Assembly: GCA_017453245.1 (NCBI GenBank)
Contig: JAFTKM010000013.1
Span: forward strand, 1 to 41,235
Origin: Clostridia bacterium
Lineage (GTDB): Bacteria; Bacillota; Clostridia; Oscillospirales; CAG-272
Length of the DNA stretch: 41,235 nucleotides
Direction of reading: 5' to 3'
Of this stretch, positions 32,952-39,227 are shown in pieces. Within the stretch, counting starts at the first letter, position 1; each line of letters opens with the position of its first letter. The notes beneath the pieces are model-generated. The model ran no database searches, was not told where the DNA came from, and worked only from the letters and a program-made list of their open reading frames with translations. Both the position numbers and the translations under genes were made by a program.

Positions 32952-33090
32952 GATTTGAGCATAGCTCATGAATTGTCCTACAGACATGATTTGCACTTCG
33001 GTGCATAAAGTTTTTAGGCAATTCAATTCATGGAGTGCACTGCACGAGAAATCATGATGCGACAGCATCAATTCATGACACGGAGTGTCA
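32950..33090. repeat. Tandem array of short hairpins with alternating linkers
   Basis: Six hairpins in 140 nt: GAGC/GCTC (32957-32967), TGTC/GACA (32974-32986), GCAC-TTCG-GTGC (32993-33004), GTGC/GCAC (33035-33045), GATGC/GCATC (33056-33069) and GACAC/GTGTC (33077-33089). They are joined by related linkers such as ATGATTT and AATTCATG. Stem sequences differ while linkers repeat, as in REP/BIME-type intergenic palindromes. Open frames across it are artefacts of the repeats. Confidence 0.7.
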
Positions 33091-33152
33091 AATCATTATT
33101 TCAACGCCGCGTAAATGCCGATGGCAAAAGCGTCTTGAATGCAAATTTGAAT

Positions 33153-33206
33153 AAAAAGTTGTCCCTTACGGAACAAGCACCACTAGTGTGTTCGATAAGG
33201 GACAAC
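33153..33206 (-). terminator. Large leftward terminator with overlapping alternative hairpin
   Basis: On the minus strand GTTGTCCCTTA (33206-33196) pairs with TAAGGGACAAC (33168-33158), with an inner GAACA/TGTTC stem, followed by T5ATT (33157-33151). It lies about 90 nt beyond the minus gene ending at 33293. GGACAA/TTGTCC (33218-33213 and 33205-33200) can form an earlier hairpin that uses the same 5' arm. Confidence 0.75.
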
Positions 33207-33256
33207 AGTCTTTTGTCCAATCTCTATTCAGTTTTCATTAAAAGCGTGTTGTGCTT

Positions 33257-33266
33257 ATTATAACAC
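33257..33266 (-). promoter_or_regulatory. Possible extended -10 promoter upstream of the terminator
   Basis: On the minus strand TGTTATAAT gives a -10 at 33262-33257 with TG upstream but no recognisable -35. If active it would produce an RNA of about 95 nt ending at the 33153 terminator. It is also part of a GTGTT/AACAC inverted repeat (33246-33266). Confidence 0.3.
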
Positions 33267-33292
33267 ACTACTCTTTCTCGGGCGATGTCACT

Positions 33293-33937
33293 CTATGAGT
33301 GATACTCCGTTCCCTCGTATTTACCACCGATATTTTTAGCAAATTCAAAGAAGATTGAGCGCATGAATTCAACATTATCATCATCTGCAGAGAATTGAAT
33401 GTACGAGTGCTTTTCGCTACCGTAATTTGAACGCCCATACGATATGTAATTACCAACAGGGGAATCGAAACCGTTAGAAGAGGATCTTATTTTACATATT
33501 TGATCTGTGCTTGCATCAAATCGAATTCCATTGAATATTATCTCTAAATCATTTACAGCGTATGGTCTCGGTATTTTTTCTGCGATTGCCTTAATAAGCG
33601 GATATTCTATCTTACCGCATAGCAAATTGCTCTGTTCATTAAAGTTTTTGATAGTCAACGTTTCTCTTGCTAAACCATCTTCATCAATATATTTTTTTCG
33701 TTCAAAAAAGTCATTGAGCTCTGGGTAATACTTCAATATCGTAAGAATAGTATTTTTATTTCTGTTTGAATGCAGCTTGCCCTCGTGTTCAAATTCAACT
33801 ATTGAAACCGCTAATTTAATGAAGCATTCCAAGTAACTTACATTATTCTTCTGCATTAAACACTCAATCTCTTGCAAAACATCTATTGGCTTTACATTCT
33901 TATTTAGTCTATAATTTATGATATTGTATTTTTTCAT
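33293..33937 (-). CDS. Uncharacterised AT-rich accessory protein
   Basis: A 214-aa protein from the ATG at 33937 (MKKYNIINYRL), with Shine-Dalgarno GAGG 5 nt upstream. An upstream in-frame start at 34036 has no such site. It is soluble, with a helical N-terminal half (PIDVLQEIECLMQKNNVSYL) and a C-terminal half rich in Ser, Asn and aromatic residues (GNYISYGRSNYGSEKHSYIQ). No family was recognised. Codon use is AT-richer than the ribosomal and polA genes, a sign of recent acquisition. It lies downstream of phd-doc on the same strand, possibly in the same transcript. Confidence 0.65.
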   Translation of the reverse strand: MKKYNIINYRLNKNVKPIDVLQEIECLMQKNNVSYLECFIKLAVSIVEFEHEGKLHSNRNKNTILTILKYYPELNDFFERKKYIDEDGLARETLTIKNFNEQSNLLCGKIEYPLIKAIAEKIPRPYAVNDLEIIFNGIRFDASTDQICKIRSSSNGFDSPVGNYISYGRSNYGSEKHSYIQFSADDDNVEFMRSIFFEFAKNIGGKYEGTEYHS

Positions 33938-34088
33938 ATTATCCTCAATACACTTAGGACTTAGCAAAAAGGCATAAGTGTTGACCGTAATATTTCCACA
34001 AAATCTTCTATAATAAATTTTTGCAGCCTTTTGCAATTTTATGCTTTATTGAAAACTTACTGCACAACTGAAGAATTTTTTCAGCAGC

Positions 34089-34466
34089 TCACGCCTCGTT
34101 CTCCACAATCCAATCAAGCAACTCTTCGTATTTCATTTCTCCTGCGGCAACGGTAAGACCAACACGCGCGACCTCGGCGTTGGTAGGTCGGATCTTTATT
34201 CCGTTTACCTCAAGGAAGGTCAGCATAACGTACATTCCGATACGCTTATTGCCATCAACAAAGGCGTGATTCGATATCAAGGCATAGCCAAGCCTCGCGC
34301 CCTTCTGCTGCTTTGATGGGTAAAGCTCCTTGCCGTCAAAGGTTGCAAATGCCGACTCGAGTGCGCTCTCAAGCAGGGCTCTGTCGCGCAAATTAGGATC
34401 CCCGCCCGTTTCTTCTGTAATTAATTTATGCAAAAGCAAAACTTTTTCTTCGCTGAATTTAATCAT
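34089..34466 (-). CDS. Doc-type (Fic fold) toxin of a type II toxin-antitoxin pair
   Basis: A 125-aa protein of the death-on-curing family. The Fic-fold active motif HAFVDGNKRIG (67-77) keeps the His and the Lys-Arg of the Doc version, which phosphorylates EF-Tu rather than AMPylating. It begins MIKFSEEKVLLLHKLITEET and has the upstream LRDRALLESALESAF helix typical of the family. It lies 48 nt after the antitoxin gene. The residues needed for activity look intact. Confidence 0.9.
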   Translation of the reverse strand: MIKFSEEKVLLLHKLITEETGGDPNLRDRALLESALESAFATFDGKELYPSKQQKGARLGYALISNHAFVDGNKRIGMYVMLTFLEVNGIKIRPTNAEVARVGLTVAAGEMKYEELLDWIVENEA

Positions 34467-34514
34467 AAAAATCGACCTAATTGTAAATTGTTCTTAACAT
34501 TATCATTTCTTAAC

Positions 34515-34757
34515 TTACTTTGCAAGTTCTTCAAACGCATGACGGTATTCCTTTAAAATGCGTGCCGCCACAAAGTCAATCTTTTCGTCATCCGTCATCT
34601 CGATAGTGGTGTCCTTCTCAATATCAACCAGCTTATACTTAGGCTTGTTATTCTTAAAGATATATAGCTCACCGTGCTTATCTGCCATTCGCGCTACGCG
34701 GGAGAAATTCTGATTTGCCTCGGATATAGAAACTATTTTATTGATATTAAGGTTCAT
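34515..34757 (-). CDS. Phd/YefM-type antitoxin
   Basis: An 80-aa antitoxin. The N-terminal DNA-binding fold is ISEANQNFSRVARMADKHGE followed by YIFKNNKPKYKLVDIE, the Phd/YefM pattern. The C-terminal part (DDEKIDFVAARILKEYRHAF) should be the disordered, toxin-binding tail. Antitoxin-first order, a strong promoter and an inverted repeat over the -35 are consistent with conditional autorepression by the Phd-Doc complex. Confidence 0.9.
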   Translation of the reverse strand: MNLNINKIVSISEANQNFSRVARMADKHGELYIFKNNKPKYKLVDIEKDTTIEMTDDEKIDFVAARILKEYRHAFEELAK

Positions 34758-34789
34758 TTCGATACCTCCTTTGTTCCTTATCTATCAAT

Positions 34790-34825
34790 AGTATACATAA
34801 ATTTTAGGATATTGTCAACCTAAAA
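34790..34825 (-). promoter_or_regulatory. Promoter and operator of phd-doc
   Basis: On the minus strand, consensus TTGACA (34818-34813), a 17-bp spacer, and TATACT (34795-34790). A 7-bp inverted repeat, TTTTAGG (34802-34808) and CCTAAAA (34819-34825) on the plus strand, brackets the -35 and is the likely Phd binding site. Confidence 0.8.
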
Positions 34826-34854
34826 TCGAATATTTTTGTGAACGAAGCGTAAAA

Positions 34855-34887
34855 AGTAAGAGAGGGTTGCCATATGGCTTCCCTCTC
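34855..34887 (-). terminator. Terminator after the truncated gene
   Basis: GAGAGGG (34860-34866) pairs with CCCTCTC (34881-34887) and encloses the palindrome GCCATATGGC (34869-34878). On the minus strand it is followed by TTACTTTTTACG. Confidence 0.65.
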
Positions 34888-34916
34888 GTTTGTTATTTAT
34901 TCTGTTTTAGTTATTG

Positions 34917-35375
34917 TTATGCCAAAGGCCTTGCTCTTTCAAGCAAGGCAAAAAAGCGCTCCTCGTTACGTACAGAGTCCAGCCAATCCCACCCTATGGG
35001 CGACTCCATCCTTTTTGCAATATTTGGCGAAAGCTCGGAAATACCTGATAAATGAGATATTTCTTTGCCATTAGGCAATACGAGGTATTCTTTTCCTTTA
35101 ACCGCTCTCGTATCTGCGTAAAACATTTCGTTTCCGAGCTCGAGCAAAGCTCCGTCGGGAATACCGTCAAAGCGCTCAGCGAAAGTAATTGCCATCTCAA
35201 GAAACTCGTAGCCCTTGTCTTTACTGCCGCTACCAAAATGAGCTGCTGACAGTCTTAGGTAAGCCTGTGCATATTCGGATAACCAACCATCGGGGACGTT
35301 ATCATCGATCCTTCCACAAGCGGCATCCAGAAGTCTGATATATTTCTCGTTCCAAGAAACCGAATTTTTGGAGTC
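34917..35375 (-). pseudogene. 5'-truncated gene remnant of unknown family
   Basis: An open minus-strand frame of about 153 codons runs from a TGA at 35378-35376 to the stop at 34917. The first ATG is at codon 61 (35195), and protein-like sequence continues upstream of it: SWNEKYIRLLDAACGRIDD, GWLSEYAQAYLRLSAAHFG. Then come MAITFAERFDGIPDGALLEL, GKEYLVLPNGKEISHLSG and the end GWDWLDSVRNEERFFALLER. The coding-like stretch before the only ATG indicates a lost 5' end rather than a short gene. The upstream DNA (35379-35560) has frame fragments but no continuation I can join. A terminator remains at its 3' side. Confidence 0.6.
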
Positions 35376-35572
35376 TCATACATAATCTTACTAAAAATTT
35401 AGAGAGGCCATTCGATGCCTGCAGAAAGGCACATAAAGACCTATACATCAAGCACTGCTCAGTATCTCCATCTAAAGCATATCGCTGCTCGTATAGAAAA
35501 GCACATACATTTTTTGTGAATAATCAACATTTTTGTTTTTACCTTTAATTCAATATTTGGAAGCAGACTATA
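35376..35572. other. Non-coding or decayed interval before the barnase gene
   Basis: No intact gene is visible. A short minus-strand open stretch (roughly 35370-35520) has protein-like composition but is in a different frame from the remnant at 34917-35375 and lacks a start. It may be decayed coding DNA. The rest is AT-rich. Confidence 0.35.
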
Positions 35573-35601
35573 CTTACAAATAGCATAAATAATGTTATAA
35601 T
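35573..35601 (+). promoter_or_regulatory. Upstream promoter of the barnase-barstar operon
   Basis: CTTACA (35573-35578), a 17-bp spacer, and TATAAT (35596-35601) with an extended TG at 35593-35594. It would give a leader of about 50 nt. Confidence 0.55.
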
Positions 35602-35617
35602 TATCTTGCAAATCGAT

Positions 35618-35646
35618 TTGACAAACAAAACAAATATGATTATAAT
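35618..35646 (+). promoter_or_regulatory. Consensus promoter overlapping the barnase ribosome site
   Basis: Perfect TTGACA (35618-35623), a 17-bp spacer, and TATAAT (35641-35646). The expected start (about 35653) falls at the end of the Shine-Dalgarno AAGGAG (35648-35653), 8 nt before the ATG, so this transcript would be nearly leaderless. Confidence 0.6.
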
Positions 35647-35660
35647 TAAGGAGATATTAA

Positions 35661-36197
35661 ATGATTATTTTACAAGACAAGGATCTTGAAGGAAATAGTT
35701 CAACTTGGAAAAACTGGATGTCAGCACTTACCCCAACAACTTGCACTGACTGTGCTAAAAAACATGGAACGATTTTCTCGTTTTACATAGACGAACGGAT
35801 GTACGTTCCCGCCCATATCAACGGGCAGTGCAAAATTGTTCCAATGAGAACTAAAGTGGTAGGCACAGCAACCATCGATGGTGCGTTAGGCGCAGATGCA
35901 TTTCTTATCTACACCAAACGCCTTCCCAAAAATTATATAACTTTTAGTGATGCTAAATTGCTAGGATGGATTTCAACGGAAGGCAATCTTGATGTAGTTG
36001 CGCCGGGGAAGATGGTGTACGGCGAACATTTGAATAAGGAAAGAAAGCTCCCATCAGCCCCCGGGCGAAAGTGGTATGAAGCAGATATAAACTACTCTGG
36101 CGGCTACCGTGGTAGCGATCGATTGTTATTTTCAAGCGATGGACTAATATTTGTTTCATACGATCATTACAAAACATACTATGAGGTAATAAGATAA
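35661..36197 (+). CDS. Barnase-family ribonuclease with N-terminal Cys/His domain
   Basis: A 178-aa protein. Residues 88-178 match barnase closely: LPKNYITFSDAKLLGW, GNLDVVAPGK, WYEADINYSGGYRGSDRLLF and SYDHYKTYYEV. The catalytic set is intact: Glu140, Arg150, Arg154 and His169 (barnase Glu73, Arg83, Arg87, His102). Residues 1-87 are not a signal peptide; they hold TTCTDCAKKHGTIF (Cys28, Cys31) and VPAHINGQCKIVPM (His52, Cys57), a cluster like the C-terminal part of phage minor-head (Mu F/SPP1 gp7) proteins and probably metal-binding. It should cleave single-stranded RNA. Barstar follows 13 nt later, which neutralises self-toxicity. Without a visible export signal, its role could be a polymorphic-toxin module or an intracellular toxin. 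Confidence 0.9.
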   Translation: MIILQDKDLEGNSSTWKNWMSALTPTTCTDCAKKHGTIFSFYIDERMYVPAHINGQCKIVPMRTKVVGTATIDGALGADAFLIYTKRLPKNYITFSDAKLLGWISTEGNLDVVAPGKMVYGEHLNKERKLPSAPGRKWYEADINYSGGYRGSDRLLFSSDGLIFVSYDHYKTYYEVIR

Positions 36198-36210
36198 GGA
36201 GAACAAACAA

Positions 36211-36546
36211 ATGAAAACAAAATTTAAAAAGTATACTATAGATTTCTCAAACGTAAACTATTATCTCGAGATGCACGCCGTGATAAGAGACTCACTCGGT
36301 TTCCCTGCTTTTTATGGATGTAATTGGGATGCTTTTTGGGATTGTTTACGCGAGATTTCAGGCGAACCCGTGCATATATTAATCAGAGGCCTTGAGATAA
36401 TTCAAGATAAAAAATTTGGAAACGAAGCAGATATTTTTATTGATATTCTCAAGGAGTTTAAGCATTACGAAAACGATAAGTTCGCGAACATTACGATCAT
36501 CGAAGTTGAAGATACAGATACCGGAAAAATAACCTCAATTCTTTAA
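36211..36546 (+). CDS. Barstar-family ribonuclease inhibitor
   Basis: A 111-aa cytosolic inhibitor of the preceding RNase. The barstar interface loop is clear: FYGCNWDAFWDCLREI, with Asp40 and Asp44 at the 4-residue spacing of barstar Asp35 and Asp39, which plug the barnase active site. The start has a good Shine-Dalgarno (AAGGAGA). It is encoded immediately after its target, as toxin-immunity pairs are. Its stop codon lies at the base of the 36545 terminator stem. Confidence 0.92.
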   Translation: MKTKFKKYTIDFSNVNYYLEMHAVIRDSLGFPAFYGCNWDAFWDCLREISGEPVHILIRGLEIIQDKKFGNEADIFIDILKEFKHYENDKFANITIIEVEDTDTGKITSIL

Positions 36547-36588
36547 TCAAAAAAGGAGCACGCAACTCAGCGTGCTCCTTTTTTGATT
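36545..36588. terminator. Bidirectional terminator between barstar and the GH95 gene
   Basis: A 19-bp perfect stem (36545-36563 and 36570-36588) with a 6-nt loop and A6/T6 runs within it. Both convergent genes have their stop codons at the stem edges. Confidence 0.95.
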
Positions 36589-38876
36589 TATCTCTCGGCG
36601 ATAAGGACTTTTCTCTCGCCGGGTTTTAAAGTTATAATGCTTTGCTCGGGGTTATCAAGGGTGTTGCCCTCGGGGAGACGGAGCTCGAAGGTGACGTCCG
36701 CTTTAGCGCGAGCTGCGAGGTAGGTCACCCTGCCATCCTGCCAACGGCAGTCAAATTCGACGCCGCCGCGGGCTACAAGGCCCGAAAACTCACCACGCCC
36801 CCACTCCTTGGGCAGTGCGGGGAGCACGCGGATGATACCGTCCGAGCCGCCGAGAAGCATCTCGCCAACGCCTGCGGTATAGCCGAAGTTGCCGTCTATC
36901 TGGAAGGGTGGGTGCCTATCCCAGAGGTTATCCATAACGTTGTTTTGTATAAGCGAGCGCATAAGATCCATAGTTCTGTCGCCCCTACCACACCTTGCCC
37001 AAAGGAGCATACGGTGTGCCGCCGCCCAGCAATGAGTTCTGTCTCCGCGGCGGTCAAGAGTAACCTGCGCTGCCTTAATCCATTCGGGATGGCGCTCGTT
37101 GATAACCGTGCCGGGATACAGACCGACGAGGTGGGATATATGGCGGTGGTGAGGCTCGCCTATCGAGGCGTAATGAGTCTCCTCACGGAACTCCTTGACC
37201 TGGCCGTCGTCACCGATAAGCACAGGATCAAGATATGGGAGCATAGCCTCAAGCTCATCGACGAAGGGATCGCTTATTTCAAGCACCCTTGCCGAGTCTA
37301 TAACACGTCTGAAGCACTCGTAGACCATCTGCTGATCAAAGGCGCAACCGACGGTGTGATAGTAGCTGCCGTTGTGCTCGATCTCGGGAGATGCGGAGTG
37401 CTCGACGAGATATGCGCCGTCCCTCTTGATAAGCACCTTCTTGTAGAGAGTTGCCATCGAGCGGAGCGCTGGGTAACCGAAATCTCTTAAGAAAGCGGTA
37501 TCCCGTGTGAAATCATAGTAGTCCCAGAAGAGGAGCGCAGTGAATGCGCCCGTGCCGGGGCCGGAGTGACTTCTTGAGCTGAAGCCGTCTATCTTGTAGG
37601 GCCAACCGCCCGTGCCGATTATCCAGCCGTTTTTGCCGGGCTCGGAGAGCTTGTCGGGATATGACTCGGCTACATACGCATCGGCATTCTGCTCTGCCAG
37701 AGGCATATACGCCTTGGCGTAGTTTATGTAAGGAATAAAGAGTTCGGAGAGATTGGCAGAGCCAACCGACCAATAATTCATCTGCAGATTGATGTTATGC
37801 CAATATCCGCACGACCAAGGCGAGTCTGCAAATGCATTCCATATGCCCTGCAGATGCGCGGGGAGGAGCGTGCGCGAGGCAGATATCATAAGGTATCTGC
37901 CAAAGTGGTAGAGGAGTATCTCGAAGTAAGGAGAGCGCTCCCCCTTCTTGTACTTTTCAAGAAGCACGTCGGTGGTGTCGGCGGGAACGTCCTCGTAAAG
38001 ACTGAATTTTACCCTACCGAAAAGCGCGTGATAATCTCGAAGGTGGGATTCAAGCAGAGCATCATAGCCCTTAGCCTCGGCAGAGTTGATCAAGCCGTCG
38101 ACAAGCTCGGTAGGAGCGGGACTAAAGCCGAGCTTCTTCTCATGCTCGGGCTCGGTGAATACACGCTGAGAAAGCTCGTAATTGGTGGCGCAAGTGAAGA
38201 GAATAAGCGCGGAATCCGCCCCTTCAACGGTCAAGGAATCGCTGTTTATGCTTACACGCCCACCGTTGTTTATCACACGAAGGCGATTCTCAAAGAGGAT
38301 GCCGTAATACTCCATTCTACCGCTTGCGGAGAGTGTGTTACCGCTTGCCTTCACTTCCCCGCTCTTGCCCATTCCGTCACCGGGCTCGACGTTGTACTCG
38401 CCAAGAAAAGGTATGACGTTTCTGACAGAAAAGCTGAGCGCACCGGGCTTATCCGCAGATACTCGCATAACGAAGACTCTGTCGGGGTGAGAGGTGAAGC
38501 ACTCACGGGTGTAGGTAACGCCCTCATGGGTGTATCTGACGGTATGTACAGCATCGTCAAGAGATAAAGACATCTCATAATTCTCTGCGCCCTCGTGACC
38601 AAAGTCAAAAAGGAGCTCCGCCATACTGTTGACACCCGAGGCGCAGCTGCGACGGCGCGGAATAGTCTTGGGAGTATAGTATGGGTTAGTGAGAGTGGGG
38701 TCGCTTATCTGCACTCTCTCGGTGCCGAGTCTGCCGAAAACGTTGGCTCCGAAGAAGCCGTTGCCGAGCGGCAAGGAGTATTTCTCCCACGCGCACTCGG
38801 GAGTGGAACAAGAAAGAAAGTCATCTATCACCGGCGCGGGTCGGTTATATGTCAGTCTCATAGAACTCTGCTTCAT
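36588..38876 (-). CDS. Glycoside hydrolase family 95 (alpha-L-fucosidase type)
   Basis: A 762-aa enzyme. The N-terminal domain has the family start WEKYSLPLGNGFFGANVFG. The catalytic (alpha/alpha)6 barrel has LLPAHLQGIWNAF, HNINLQMNYW (360-369, with the two Asn of the active site), ASPEIEH with Glu498 as candidate general acid, and QIDGNFGYTAG with Asp661. These match GH95 1,2-alpha-L-fucosidases acting on host or plant fucosylated glycans; some members act on other L-sugars. There is no signal peptide, so it should act in the cytoplasm on imported oligosaccharides. It is a single gene with its own promoter about 140 nt upstream. Confidence 0.92.
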   Translation of the reverse strand: MKQSSMRLTYNRPAPVIDDFLSCSTPECAWEKYSLPLGNGFFGANVFGRLGTERVQISDPTLTNPYYTPKTIPRRRSCASGVNSMAELLFDFGHEGAENYEMSLSLDDAVHTVRYTHEGVTYTRECFTSHPDRVFVMRVSADKPGALSFSVRNVIPFLGEYNVEPGDGMGKSGEVKASGNTLSASGRMEYYGILFENRLRVINNGGRVSINSDSLTVEGADSALILFTCATNYELSQRVFTEPEHEKKLGFSPAPTELVDGLINSAEAKGYDALLESHLRDYHALFGRVKFSLYEDVPADTTDVLLEKYKKGERSPYFEILLYHFGRYLMISASRTLLPAHLQGIWNAFADSPWSCGYWHNINLQMNYWSVGSANLSELFIPYINYAKAYMPLAEQNADAYVAESYPDKLSEPGKNGWIIGTGGWPYKIDGFSSRSHSGPGTGAFTALLFWDYYDFTRDTAFLRDFGYPALRSMATLYKKVLIKRDGAYLVEHSASPEIEHNGSYYHTVGCAFDQQMVYECFRRVIDSARVLEISDPFVDELEAMLPYLDPVLIGDDGQVKEFREETHYASIGEPHHRHISHLVGLYPGTVINERHPEWIKAAQVTLDRRGDRTHCWAAAHRMLLWARCGRGDRTMDLMRSLIQNNVMDNLWDRHPPFQIDGNFGYTAGVGEMLLGGSDGIIRVLPALPKEWGRGEFSGLVARGGVEFDCRWQDGRVTYLAARAKADVTFELRLPEGNTLDNPEQSIITLKPGERKVLIAER

Positions 38877-39013
38877 ACAGTAATTCCTCTCTTAGAATAG
38901 GTATTTTGACAATATTATTTTACAATTTACACCGTTTCCCTAAAGTGCAGAAAAAGGCCTTAAAGCTTTATGCTATTTCTTTTTGATTTATATTTTCGCT
39001 TGCTTCTAAACCA

Positions 39014-39042
39014 ATTATACATAAAACGAGGGCGTAAGTCAA
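39014..39042 (-). promoter_or_regulatory. Promoter of the GH95 gene
   Basis: On the minus strand, TTGACT (39042-39037), a 17-bp spacer, and TATAAT (39019-39014). It gives a 5' leader of about 130 nt with no clear structure. Confidence 0.75.
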
Positions 39043-39093
39043 CCTCATTTTCTCTTTTTGGATTCGCTTTTCTTTCCTCCCGGAACGAGATTA

Positions 39094-39122
39094 TTGACTT
39101 TATTTTTTCTGTGTGATACAAT
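39094..39122 (+). promoter_or_regulatory. Promoter of the leucine-rich-repeat lipoprotein
   Basis: TTGACT (39094-39099), a 17-bp spacer, and TACAAT (39117-39122) with an extended TG at 39114-39115. A leader of about 100 nt follows. Confidence 0.8.
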
Positions 39123-39227
39123 TTACGTATAAAATACTTTTTTAAAATATTTCATTTTACTGTAACCTTTTCCCTTTTTTTCTTGTCATATAGGATAAAG
39201 GGACCAAATTATTCCGAGGAGGTAAAA

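Noticed and set aside
32808-33071. A minus-strand frame of 87 codons over the palindrome array
   Set aside because: Its sequence is produced by the repeated linkers; no ribosome site and no protein features.
32950-33090. CRISPR array
   Set aside because: Units are about 20-30 nt with variable palindromic stems and conserved linkers; there are no uniform repeats with unique spacers and no cas genes.
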